From: Pseudomonadota bacterium
GTDB lineage: Bacteria > Pseudomonadota > Alphaproteobacteria > Micropepsales > Micropepsaceae
Assembly: GCA_029778105.1 (NCBI GenBank)
Contig: JAKOQZ010000005.1
Span: 1 to 34,545 of the forward strand
Direction of reading: 5' to 3'
DNA length: 34,545 nucleotides
Shown: positions 23,375 through 29,940 of the stretch, piece by piece
How the letters are laid out: every line of letters begins with the position of its first letter
Position numbering within the stretch: the first letter of the stretch is position 1
The notes under the pieces: generated by a model
Database searches by the model: none
What the model was told of the DNA's origin: nothing
Seen by the model: only the letters and a program-made list of their open reading frames with translations
Position numbers and translations under genes: made by a program

Positions 23375-23592
23375 CGCACCAGCGCCCGGGCGATGGCGAC
23401 CGACACGGCCGCCCCGGCGGCGAGGCCGCTGAGGAACCACAGGGCCGGGATGAGAACCCGGCCGCCGGAGATTCGCCCGCCCGGCGCGGGCGCGCGGGTC
23501 GCCGCGCCGGGGACGTGACAGGGCCGGGCGGCCTGACCGGCGGCATAGACCGGCGGGTCGGCAAAGGTGCTGGCGAGATGGGTGGATGACAT
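23371..23592 (-). CDS. Small membrane protein, first gene after a GSR promoter
   Basis: The 73-residue protein starts at ATG 23592 behind GAGGAGGA. Its first 45 residues are polar and its end (VLIPALWFLSGLAAGAAVSV, about residues 49-68) is one membrane helix. No family is recognised. The start is 41 bases from the -10 element of an EcfG-type promoter, so this gene should be induced by general stress. It overlaps the next small gene by 4 bases and heads the run to tamB. Confidence 0.7.
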   Translation of the reverse strand: MSSTHLASTFADPPVYAAGQAARPCHVPGAATRAPAPGGRISGGRVLIPALWFLSGLAAGAAVSVAIARALVR

Positions 23593-23632
23593 CGGCGTCC
23601 TCCTCAGCGGTGCGGGGTGGCGTCGGAAGAAG

Positions 23633-23657
23633 AACGCTCCCCCCGCGACCGGGTTCC
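23633..23657 (-). promoter_or_regulatory. EcfG (general stress) promoter
   Basis: On the minus strand GGAAC (23653-23657), 16 bases, then CGTT (23633-23636). This matches the known EcfG consensus GGAAC-N16/17-CGTT. It drives the small membrane gene at 23592 and perhaps, by read-through, DUF2177-tamA-tamB. Confidence 0.75.
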
Positions 23658-23677
23658 CTGTAATCTGGGAACTCGCG

Positions 23678-23702
23678 GGAACCCGGTTCGGGCTTCCGCG
23701 TT
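23678..23702 (+). promoter_or_regulatory. EcfG (general stress) promoter
   Basis: GGAAC (23678-23682), 16 bases, CGTT (23699-23702). It is back-to-back with the minus-strand site at 23633-23657, with 20 bases between their -35 elements, and drives the entericidin-like lipoprotein gene with a leader of about 36 bases. Confidence 0.78.
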
Positions 23703-23744
23703 TCTTCGCCAGTGCCTGCCGATCAAGATCCAAGGAATTGCGAC

Positions 23745-23894
23745 ATGATGAAGAAAACCCCGACCCTCGCTTTCGCCGCGCTGATCGCCGCGCTGGGCCT
23801 TTCGGCCTGCAACACGATTCAGGGCGCCGGCACCGACATCAAGAAGACAGGTAACGCGATCGAGGACACCGCCGAGAAGGCGAAGCCGAAATAG
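23745..23894 (+). CDS. Entericidin A/B-like small lipoprotein
   Basis: The 49-residue protein has a lipoprotein signal peptide ending LSAC, with the lipidated cysteine at residue 22, followed by NTIQGAGTDIKKTGNAIED. The (G)AGxDIxxxGxAI pattern is typical of entericidins, stress-regulated envelope lipopeptides. AAGGA precedes the ATG at 23745. An EcfG promoter lies just upstream and a strong bidirectional terminator follows, so it is a single-gene unit. Entericidin B in enteric bacteria is under the starvation sigma factor, so GSR control here is a parallel. Confidence 0.85.
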   Translation: MMKKTPTLAFAALIAALGLSACNTIQGAGTDIKKTGNAIEDTAEKAKPK

Positions 23895-23919
23895 GCCCAC
23901 CCGCACGTCGGACACGAAA

Positions 23920-23945
23920 AAGGCCGTCCCGCGAGGGACGGCCTT
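23920..23945. terminator. Bidirectional intrinsic terminator
   Basis: AAGGCCGTCCC and GGGACGGCCTT form a perfect 11-bp stem with a GCGA loop. Runs follow on both strands (TTTGTCTT on plus; five T on minus). It ends the entericidin gene and the convergent sodB. Confidence 0.88.
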
Positions 23946-24007
23946 TGTCTTGAGCGGCTGTCTTGCGCGGCGACCGGCGAGCGCGGCCGCCGCGCCTCAC
24001 CCGCGCC

Positions 24008-24598
24008 TCAGGCGGCGAAGAGCGAGGCGGCGTGCTCGAAATTCGCCAGCTTGGAGATGAAGTTCTCAAGATACGACTTCCGGTCGTTGCGCGCGTCGAT
24101 GTAGTAGGCGTGCTCCCACACGTCGCAGACCAGAAGCGCCGTCTTGCCGTGGGCCAGCGGCGTGTCGGCATCGTGCGTGTCTTCAAGGCTCAGCTTGCCG
24201 TCCTTGGCGATCAGCCACACCCAGCCCGACCCGAAATGGCCGATGCCCTTGGCGACGAAGGCTTCCTTGAACTTGTCGAACGAGCCGAAGGCGGCGTCGA
24301 TCGCCGTCGCGAGCGCCTTGGGCGGCGCCTTGTAGTCGGGCGTCAGCGAGGCCCAGAAGAAATCGTGATTCCACGCCTGGGCGGCGTTGTTGAACAGCTT
24401 GGCCTCGCCGTCGGCCTTGGCGGCGCGGACGAGATCGTCCAGCGACATCTTTTCGTATTTGGTGCCGGCGGTCAGATCGTTGGCGGTCTTCACATAGGCG
24501 GCGTGGTGCTTGCCGTAATGGAAGTCGAACGTCTCCTTCGACATGACCGGCTCGAGCGCGTCGCGTTCGAATTTGAGGGGCGATTGGGCGATAGGCAT
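24008..24598 (-). CDS. sodB: Iron/manganese superoxide dismutase
   Basis: The 196-residue enzyme removes superoxide in the cytoplasm. Metal ligands are His27 in FHYGKHHAAYV, His in AWNHDFFW, and the Asp/His pair in DVWEHAYYID. The GSGWVWL segment is a family signature. The iron type is likely from length and from the FNNAAQAWNHDFF motif, but metal use is not settled by sequence alone. It starts at ATG 24598 behind GGAG. An EcfG promoter lies about 90 bases upstream, so it belongs to the general stress regulon. Confidence 0.94.
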   Translation of the reverse strand: MPIAQSPLKFERDALEPVMSKETFDFHYGKHHAAYVKTANDLTAGTKYEKMSLDDLVRAAKADGEAKLFNNAAQAWNHDFFWASLTPDYKAPPKALATAIDAAFGSFDKFKEAFVAKGIGHFGSGWVWLIAKDGKLSLEDTHDADTPLAHGKTALLVCDVWEHAYYIDARNDRKSYLENFISKLANFEHAASLFAA

Positions 24599-24689
24599 GG
24601 GTACTCCTTCGGGGTGATGAAACGGGGCCGGCAAGGCGGGGGCGCGCGGAGGGCGGGGGCACAAACCGAGCGGAAACCAACCGGAATCC

Positions 24690-24715
24690 AACGTGCGGGC
24701 TTTCGCCACGGTTCC
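24690..24715 (-). promoter_or_regulatory. EcfG (general stress) promoter of sodB
   Basis: On the minus strand GGAAC (24711-24715), 17 bases, CGTT (24690-24693). The spacer is one base longer than the 16 bases seen in the other sites. It reads toward sodB. Confidence 0.7.
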
Positions 24716-24733
24716 CACTTGGGCGATATTGAG

Positions 24734-24758
24734 GGAACTTCAAGCGCCGCCGGGCGTT
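24734..24758 (+). promoter_or_regulatory. EcfG (general stress) promoter of the TspO-like gene
   Basis: GGAAC (24734-24738), 16 bases, CGTT (24755-24758). It is divergent from the sodB promoter with 18 bases between the two -35 elements and lies about 36 bases before ATG 24795. It rules out an upstream in-frame ATG at 24693 as the start. Confidence 0.75.
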
Positions 24759-24794
24759 GCCGGGGCCTGGTGCGTCGAGAATCCGGTGGGTGAG

Positions 24795-25538
24795 ATGAAA
24801 CTGCGCGACATTTCGCTGAAAACGGCGCTGGTCCTCCTCGCCATTGCGGAACTGGCGGCTGGATACCTGCCCCGGATCGGAATTGGAACCGAAGTTGCGC
24901 AGCGATCCGCCGCGACCGAAAATTCGGTGACCCCGGCGGGCTATGCCTTCATCATCTGGGCGCTGATCTATCTGGCGCTGCTGGTCTATGCGGCGTTTTT
25001 TGCCCGGGCCGGCGCCGACCGGCGCCCGGCCGCGCGACTGGCGGTTGCGATGGCCGCCAATACAATCTGGGTTCTCTATGTGCAGTTCGTGGCCATCGAC
25101 TTCGTCTCGGTCGCGATCATCGCCGTGGGGCTGGCGTTCGCGTTGCTGGCGCTGGGCAATGCGGCGCGGATGGAGACGCCCGGGCTGGAGCGCGGCCTGG
25201 CGCGCGCCGCGAGCGGCCTGCTGGCCGGGTGGCTGACGGTTGCCGCCGCCGCCAACATCGCCGCCGCCATGCGCGGCGCAGGCCTTTCGTTCGGCGATCT
25301 GGGCGAACCCGTCGTCGCGCTGCTGGTGCTGCTGGCGTTCGGCGGGCTGGGCGTGCTGAGCGCCGGGCGCACGCGCTCGCTCTATTACGCCGGCGCCGCC
25401 GCCTGGGGGCTGGCGGCCATCGCGGTGAAGCGCTGGAGCGCCGGCGCGGCGATGGATCTGGTCATCGCCGGCGCGGCCATCGCCATCGCCGTGGCGATCG
25501 CCGGCATGGCCGTCGCGGCGCGGCGCGCGCGCGAATAG
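24795..25538 (+). CDS. Polytopic membrane protein, TspO/MBR-like
   Basis: The 247-residue protein has seven to eight hydrophobic helices. A segment TPAGYAFIIWALIYLALL (about residues 46-63) resembles the first conserved helix of long tryptophan-rich sensory protein (TspO-like) relatives, but the tryptophan count is low. Function is unknown. TspO proteins bind tetrapyrroles or act in redox sensing. The start at 24795 is set by the EcfG promoter just upstream. It is divergent from sodB, so both are probably stress-induced together. Confidence 0.65.
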   Translation: MKLRDISLKTALVLLAIAELAAGYLPRIGIGTEVAQRSAATENSVTPAGYAFIIWALIYLALLVYAAFFARAGADRRPAARLAVAMAANTIWVLYVQFVAIDFVSVAIIAVGLAFALLALGNAARMETPGLERGLARAASGLLAGWLTVAAAANIAAAMRGAGLSFGDLGEPVVALLVLLAFGGLGVLSAGRTRSLYYAGAAAWGLAAIAVKRWSAGAAMDLVIAGAAIAIAVAIAGMAVAARRARE

Positions 25539-25539
25539 C

Positions 25540-25564
25540 GGAACCGCATTCCGCCGTCGCCGTT
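25540..25564 (+). promoter_or_regulatory. EcfG (general stress) promoter
   Basis: GGAAC (25540-25544), 16 bases, CGTT (25561-25564), beginning 2 bases after the stop codon of the TspO-like gene. It drives three tiny genes (25616-26149) with a leader of about 45 bases. Confidence 0.75.
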
Positions 25565-25615
25565 CTATCTCGCGACGGCGCGGTTCAGCGCCTTCCATGA
25601 AAAAGGGCGCGGAAC

Positions 25616-25762
25616 ATGAACGACCGCATGACGTTTATCGGCCTGGCACTGGGCGTCGCCATTCTGGTGGCGGCCGGCGTGGGCTTCACCCTGTACGAGC
25701 GTGAATCGCAGGGCCCCGCCGAGAAGATCGGCGAAGCCATCGACGACGCGGCCGGCAAGTGA
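25616..25762 (+). CDS. Small single-pass membrane protein
   Basis: The 48-residue protein has one membrane helix (about residues 6-25, LALGVAILVAAGVGFTLY) and a polar tail EKIGEAIDDAAGK. The tail recalls the IEDTAEKAK end of the entericidin at 23745. No family is recognised. It starts at ATG 25616 behind AAGGGCGCGGA. It is the first gene of a GSR-controlled trio with the genes at 25782 and 25976. Confidence 0.65.
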   Translation: MNDRMTFIGLALGVAILVAAGVGFTLYERESQGPAEKIGEAIDDAAGK

Positions 25763-25781
25763 TCCGTCCAAGGAGCATCTC

Positions 25782-25964
25782 ATGATCAGAGCCCTGTTCA
25801 CCGCAGCGAAGACGTTCGTCGTCGTCAAAGCCGTCGACGCCGTGATCGCCGCTTTCACCAACCCGCGGACGCCAGCGCGCGCCCGCAACGTGGCCGCTCC
25901 CGCCAAACGGGCCGCTGCCAGATCGAAACCGCAGCGCGCGCCGCGCCGCCGCGCCGCCGCATAA
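25782..25964 (+). CDS. Small basic protein of unknown function
   Basis: The 60-residue protein starts at ATG 25782 behind AAGGAG. Residues 1-26 are hydrophobic to amphipathic ([20 protein letters not shown]), and the rest is very rich in Arg, Ala, Pro and Lys, ending RAPRRRAAA. It might be a membrane-associated peptide or bind nucleic acid with its tail; I do not recognise a family. It is in the middle of the trio 25616-26149. Confidence 0.6.
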   Translation: MIRALFTAAKTFVVVKAVDAVIAAFTNPRTPARARNVAAPAKRAAARSKPQRAPRRRAAA

Positions 25965-25975
25965 GGAGCCTTACC

Positions 25976-26149
25976 ATGCTGTACTGGGCCTTCATCTTCT
26001 TCGTCTTTGCGCTCGTCGCCGGCCTTCTGGGCTTCGGCGGTCTGGCCAGCGCCTCGGCCGGGATCGCACAGATCCTGTTCGTCGTGTTCCTGGTTCTGTT
26101 CCTGGCGAGCATGGTGTTCGGCTATGTCCGCCGGCCGCCGGCGACCTGA
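25976..26149 (+). CDS. DUF1328 (YtjA-type) small membrane protein
   Basis: The 57-residue protein has the DUF1328 form: two membrane helices (about residues 3-20 and 30-50), [20 protein letters not shown] at the start and [20 protein letters not shown] in the second helix. Family members are often stress-inducible; their role is unknown. AAGGAG precedes ATG 25976. It ends a GSR-driven trio and is followed by a strong terminator. Confidence 0.88.
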   Translation: MLYWAFIFFVFALVAGLLGFGGLASASAGIAQILFVVFLVLFLASMVFGYVRRPPAT

Positions 26150-26172
26150 TCCGGTCTGACATGACGCGACGC

Positions 26173-26200
26173 GCGGGCGGCCCCTCAAAAGGCCGCCCGC
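26173..26200. terminator. Terminator between convergent units
   Basis: GCGGGCGGCC and GGCCGCCCGC form a perfect 10-bp stem with an 8-base loop containing AAAA. It lies between the DUF1328 gene and the 3' end of the convergent sensor kinase. U tracts are weak on both sides, so efficiency is uncertain. Confidence 0.65.
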
Positions 26201-26223
26201 CGCCGTTTCGGGGCGCCGCGTCT

Positions 26224-27891
26224 TCAGCCGGAGAGGCGCTCGGCGAAGGCGGTGCGCTGAGGGAAGGTGAAGCGCACGACGGCGCGGCCCGCTTCGCTTG
26301 CATGCGCGGCGTGCCCGCGCAGCTGGCGCAGATAGGCTTCGGCGAAGGACGAGAGCTTGCGCTCGGCCGCGAGGCCCTGGGGATCGTCGAAGGCCAGCGT
26401 CAGCGTGAGCGCCGCGCCGTCGCTGGCGGCCTTGATGGCGAGGTCGAGCTGCGGCTGGCCGGCGGCGATCGCGTCGCGCGAGATGGCGGCGACCTGCTCG
26501 ACCAGCAGCAGCGCCAGCGGCACGGCGATGTCGGTTTCGATGAGGAGGCGGGGGGCGTCGACGGTGACGCCCTCGGCATAGCGCTGGGCGCTGAAGGCGT
26601 CGTGCAGGAGCTGGGCGAGCTCGCCGAGCAGGCGCTCGAGATTGACGACGGTCTGCGCGTCGACCTCCTCCAGCACGCGGTGCGCGAGGGCGATGGCGTT
26701 GATGCGCGTCTGCGTGATCTTGAGCGCCTCGCGGGCGGCGGGCTCCTCCACGCGGCGGGCCTCGATCTGCAGGAGGCTGCCGACGATCTGCAGGTTGTTC
26801 TTCACCCGGTGGTGGATCTCGCGCAGCATCAGCGTGCGCTGGTCGAGCGCCTGGCGCAGGCTTGCGTCGCGCTGGCGGATGTTCTCGGCCATGTCGCCCA
26901 TCGCGCTGGCCAGATGGCGGATCTCGGGCGGCGCTTCGGCGGCGGCGGCGGCCGGCCTGAGAGCGAAATGGCCCTTGCCGTAGGCGCGCGCGACGCGCTC
27001 CAGATAGGTGATCCAGCGCAGCACATAGCGGTTGGCGGCGTACCAGATCGCGACGAAGGCGAAGGCGGCCATGACCAGCGGCAGCACGATCGTCGCGGCG
27101 ACGTCGACATAGGACCAGGCGAAGAGCGAGGTCTCGCGTTCGGCGAAGGCGAGGCGCAGATCGCCCGCGCCGATGGGCGCGAGGGCGAGGAGCCAGACGC
27201 TGCCCTCGGCGTCGCGCGCGCGGTTGAGCTTTTCGTCCTCGGTCTCAAGCGGCGCGGCGAACAGCGCGGCGGCGAGCGGCGCGTCGCTGGACGCGATGAC
27301 GCGGCCGCCGGTGTCGATGAGCGCGGCGAAGGCCCCTTCGGGCAGGCGGTGGTCGCGCATGAGGCCGGCGAGGAAGTCGACCGAGATGCCGAGCGCCAGC
27401 GCGCCGTCGGGGCGCCCGTCGGGCGTTAGAAGCGGAATGGCGGCGGTGAGCACGGGGCGGCCGGTGGTGACGGCGGTGTGCTGTTCGGAGATGATGAAGG
27501 CCTGGCGCGCCTGCAGTTGAGCCCACCAATCCTGGCCGCTGCGGTCGCGCGCCGCCTCCGGGATCGGCCGGGCGGCGCAGAGGATGCGGCCGCCCGCGTC
27601 GAGCCGCGACATGTTCGACACATAGCTCATGCCATCGATCGCCGCGGCGAGGACGTCGCTGCAGGCGGGCCCGCCCGCGCGCACCGCGTCCTGCGTCTCC
27701 ATCGAGCGCAGCAGCGCCTCCGCCCCGGCCAGGATGTTGGACTCGCGCCCCGTCGAGGCATAGGCCGCCGACACGAGGGCCTCGCGGGCCGCATCATGCG
27801 CGCGCACCAGACGCCATACCGCCTGCCCTGCGCTGAGCAGGGCAAACGGCACGATCGCCAGGATCAAAGCGATGATGAAGCTCTTGCGCAT
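26224..27891 (-). CDS. HisKA_2 family sensor kinase-like protein of the GSR locus, ATP domain degraded
   Basis: The 555-residue membrane protein has a helix at about 5-25, a periplasmic sensor region (30-262), a second helix (264-286), a HAMP-like linker (288-342) and a HisKA_2 domain with LREIHHRVKNNLQIVGSLLQ, where the phospho-acceptor is His361 or His360. The ATP-binding part looks broken: the N-box normally NELVTNALKHAF reads VEQVAAISRDAIA (464-476), and the DNGxG box is FDDPQG (501-506). No glycine-rich lid is visible. It lies 24 bases behind ecfG in the nepR-ecfG transcript, where Sphingomonas has PhyP, a PhyR phosphatase. A phosphatase or pseudokinase role is inference. Confidence 0.85.
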   Translation of the reverse strand: MRKSFIIALILAIVPFALLSAGQAVWRLVRAHDAAREALVSAAYASTGRESNILAGAEALLRSMETQDAVRAGGPACSDVLAAAIDGMSYVSNMSRLDAGGRILCAARPIPEAARDRSGQDWWAQLQARQAFIISEQHTAVTTGRPVLTAAIPLLTPDGRPDGALALGISVDFLAGLMRDHRLPEGAFAALIDTGGRVIASSDAPLAAALFAAPLETEDEKLNRARDAEGSVWLLALAPIGAGDLRLAFAERETSLFAWSYVDVAATIVLPLVMAAFAFVAIWYAANRYVLRWITYLERVARAYGKGHFALRPAAAAAEAPPEIRHLASAMGDMAENIRQRDASLRQALDQRTLMLREIHHRVKNNLQIVGSLLQIEARRVEEPAAREALKITQTRINAIALAHRVLEEVDAQTVVNLERLLGELAQLLHDAFSAQRYAEGVTVDAPRLLIETDIAVPLALLLVEQVAAISRDAIAAGQPQLDLAIKAASDGAALTLTLAFDDPQGLAAERKLSSFAEAYLRQLRGHAAHASEAGRAVVRFTFPQRTAFAERLSG

Positions 27892-27915
27892 GGCCCCCGT
27901 GCCATCGCGCCGCCG

Positions 27916-28554
27916 TCAATCCTTGGGCGGCGCGTGTCCGGTGTCGGCGATTCGCTGCGCTTCGTCGATAAGATCGCTCTCGGGCCCGGTCGACACCTCG
28001 CCGCGCGCGGGCAGCGCTTCGCCGTCGGCCCCGGTGAGCATGCGCTCGATCGCCTGCCTGGCGCGGGCGACGCGGCTCTTCACCGTGCCGATCGCGCAAT
28101 TGCAGACCACCGACGCCTCTTCGTAGGAGAGGCCGCCCGCACCCACCAGAATGAGCGCCTCGCGCTGTTCCGGCGTGATCTTGGTCAGCGCGCGTTTCAG
28201 ATCGCCGAGCTCGACATGCTGCATCTGGCCCGACGGCGCGATGAGACGCGCATCGGCGAGCTCTTCGTCCCAGGCGACGCTGCGCCACGAGCGGCGCTTG
28301 TCGGAATAGAACTGATTGCGCGCAATCATGAAGAGCCACGCCTTCAGGTTGGTGCCCGGCTGGAAGCTGGCGCGGGCGGCCCATGCCTTGGCGAGCGTTT
28401 CCTGCGCCAGATCGTCGGCCGGCGCTTTCGAACCGCAGAGCGTGCGGGAGAAGGCGCGGACATAGGGAATGGCCTCGACGAGACCGTCACGGAAATCCTT
28501 GTCGGCGGCGGGGGAAGAGACGGCAGGGCGAGCAGCCGTCTGCGACGCCGTCAC
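27916..28554 (-). CDS. ecfG: EcfG, general stress response sigma factor
   Basis: The 212-residue ECF sigma factor drives the general stress regulon. Region 2 includes FSRTLCGSKAPADDLAQETL and AWLFMIARNQFYSDKRR; region 4 holds the helix-turn-helix LSYEEASVVCNCAIGTVKSRVARARQ. The spacing fits EcfG-type sigma factors, as does its place beside nepR and phyR. It starts at GTG 28554, overlapping the nepR stop (GTGA), which couples anti-sigma and sigma translation. The HisKA_2 protein gene follows 24 bases downstream. An EcfG promoter precedes nepR, so the system drives its own expression. Confidence 0.95.
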   Translation of the reverse strand: MTASQTAARPAVSSPAADKDFRDGLVEAIPYVRAFSRTLCGSKAPADDLAQETLAKAWAARASFQPGTNLKAWLFMIARNQFYSDKRRSWRSVAWDEELADARLIAPSGQMQHVELGDLKRALTKITPEQREALILVGAGGLSYEEASVVCNCAIGTVKSRVARARQAIERMLTGADGEALPARGEVSTGPESDLIDEAQRIADTGHAPPKD

Positions 28555-28772
28555 GTGGACGACCCCGGCCCGGCATCGCCATCGTCGAACTTGGCGAGCA
28601 GGTCCATGAAATCGTCGGGGACGCTTTCATCCACCACATCGTCGAACAGGCGCTTCAAGCCTGCGCCAATTACTTTCTGACGCGCGCGGAGGCTCGAATC
28701 CCCCGTTGCCCTGGGCCGGCCCTTGGCGGAGCCGCCCGGGCGGGCGCTGTCATTGCCGCCGTTATCCATCAT
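28551..28772 (-). CDS. nepR: NepR, anti-sigma factor of EcfG
   Basis: The 73-residue protein carries the NepR signature IGAGLKRLFDDVVDESVPDD followed by FMDLLAKFD. NepR binds EcfG in unstressed cells and is pulled off by phosphorylated PhyR. The start at ATG 28772 (MMDNGG) has GAGG 5 bases upstream. A TTG at 28808 would add 12 residues, but its GGAGG is only one base away, so I reject it. The 3' end overlaps ecfG by 4 bases. Its roughly 150-base leader holds two hairpins. Confidence 0.94.
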   Translation of the reverse strand: MMDNGGNDSARPGGSAKGRPRATGDSSLRARQKVIGAGLKRLFDDVVDESVPDDFMDLLAKFDDGDAGPGSST

Positions 28773-28785
28773 TTCCAACCTCGGG

Positions 28786-28865
28786 CCGGAGCGCGGCTCC
28801 GGTCTCAAGCCTCCGAAAATCGCTCATTTCCGGGCAGAAGTCATGCCTTCGCCGCATGTCTGCCC
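28786..28865 (-). promoter_or_regulatory. Structured nepR leader with two hairpins
   Basis: In the leader between the promoter at 28929-28953 and nepR, CCGGAGC/GCTCCGG (28786-28802) forms a tight 7-bp stem 4 bases from the GAGG ribosome site. GGGCAGA/TCTGCCC (28832-28838 with 28859-28865) forms a second 7-bp pair. Both could affect nepR translation; I know of no described element with this shape. Confidence 0.35.
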
Positions 28866-28928
28866 CCGATAAGCGGGTCTTCCGTTGGCGTTTTCCAACA
28901 AAGCCGCTAGTGACACGGCACGAGGAAC

Positions 28929-28953
28929 AACGCCCTGGTCCGAAAGCGGTTCC
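28929..28953 (-). promoter_or_regulatory. EcfG promoter of nepR-ecfG
   Basis: On the minus strand GGAAC (28949-28953), 16 bases, CGTT (28929-28932). It reads toward nepR-ecfG and the HisKA_2 gene, so EcfG activates its own operon. It is divergent from the phyR promoter at 29016-29040. Confidence 0.78.
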
Positions 28954-29015
28954 ACAGGATTTGCGGCGGATTTCCGCGCCCAGCCGCCTGTGGGGAACTT
29001 TTTGGTCCGGTTGAG

Positions 29016-29040
29016 GGAACCCGCGCGGGAACCCGGCGTT
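29016..29040 (+). promoter_or_regulatory. EcfG promoter of phyR
   Basis: GGAAC (29016-29020), 16 bases, CGTT (29037-29040). The expected start of transcription near 29048 lies after an in-frame ATG at 29041, which supports ATG 29068 as the phyR start. Confidence 0.78.
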
Positions 29041-29067
29041 ATGGCCGGGTCACGAAAAGAGAGCTCC

Positions 29068-29850
29068 ATGACAGTCGCCAAGATGATCGCGCCTCACCTT
29101 CCCTATCTGCGCCGCTATGCCCGCGCCCTGACCGGCAGCCAGAATTCGGGCGACGCCTATGTGCGGGCGACGCTGGAGGCGCTGCTGGAGGAGAAGTCCC
29201 AGCTCACCGCCGCCGCGTCGCCCAAGATCGCGCTCTACAAGGCGTTCCACGCCATCTGGTCGTCCAGCGTGGCCGAGCACGACCACGACGAGGCGACGCT
29301 GGCGAAGATGACGCCGGACATGCGTCTGCAGGCCCTGCCACCGCGCGATCGCGAGGCGCTGCTGCTGACCGCCGTGGAAGGCTTCAGCATCGAGGATGCC
29401 GGCGACATTCTGGGGCTTGAGCCCGCCAAGGTGCAGGGCGCCATCATCGAGGCGCAGACCGCCATCGAGGCGCAGCTCGCCACCAATGTGCTGATCATCG
29501 AGGACGAGCCGATCATCGCGCTGGATCTGGAGGCGTTGGTGAAGGATCTGGGCCATGACGTGGTCGGCGTCGCGGCGACCCGCGACGAAGCGGTGGCGCT
29601 GGCCAAATCGTCCCGCCCCGGCCTTGTGCTGGCCGACGTGCGGCTGGCCGACGGTTCGTCGGGCATCGACGCGGCGACCGACATTCTGGGCGCGTTCGAC
29701 GTGCCGGTCATCTTCATCACCGCCTATCCCGAGCGCCTGCTGTCGGGCGAACGGCCGGAGCCGGCGTATCTGATCACCAAGCCCTTCCTCGCCGAAACGG
29801 TGAAGGCGACGATCGGCCAGGCGCTGTTCTTCCACGGCGTGAAACGCTGA
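29068..29850 (+). CDS. phyR: PhyR, anti-anti-sigma response regulator
   Basis: The 260-residue protein joins an N-terminal sigma-like domain (residues 1-137; MTPDMRLQALPPRDREALLL and GFSIEDAGDILGL resemble sigma region 4) to a C-terminal receiver domain (141-260). Receiver residues are Glu145-Asp146 in VLIIEDEP, phospho-acceptor Asp190 in LVLADVRLADG, Thr218 in FITAYPE and Lys238 in ITKPF. Phosphorylation opens the sigma mimic to bind NepR and release EcfG. The FITAYPE segment matches the FATGUY-type receivers found in this family. It is divergent from nepR-ecfG and has its own EcfG promoter. Confidence 0.96.
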   Translation: MTVAKMIAPHLPYLRRYARALTGSQNSGDAYVRATLEALLEEKSQLTAAASPKIALYKAFHAIWSSSVAEHDHDEATLAKMTPDMRLQALPPRDREALLLTAVEGFSIEDAGDILGLEPAKVQGAIIEAQTAIEAQLATNVLIIEDEPIIALDLEALVKDLGHDVVGVAATRDEAVALAKSSRPGLVLADVRLADGSSGIDAATDILGAFDVPVIFITAYPERLLSGERPEPAYLITKPFLAETVKATIGQALFFHGVKR

Positions 29851-29860
29851 GGAACCGGCG

Positions 29861-29885
29861 GGAACTTTTGGACGTCCCGTTCGTT
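29861..29885 (+). promoter_or_regulatory. EcfG (general stress) promoter
   Basis: GGAAC (29861-29865), 16 bases, CGTT (29882-29885), 11 bases after the phyR stop. It drives the run 29941-31829 (DUF883-like, YqjE-like, AI-2E transporter). Confidence 0.77.
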
Positions 29886-29940
29886 AGGAAGGGCGAAGGC
29901 CAGCAAGGCTGGCGTCCCCTTCCAGCAGACGGAGTTTCCG

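Noticed and set aside
25611-25635. A further GGAAC-N16-CGTT match across the start codon of the 48-residue gene
   Set aside because: It overlaps the ribosome site and start codon of a gene already served by the promoter at 25540-25564; transcripts from it would lack the start. Probably chance, since GGAAC here is partly the ribosome-site region.
28994-28998. Extra GGAAC in the phyR upstream region
   Set aside because: No CGTT follows at 16-18 bases.
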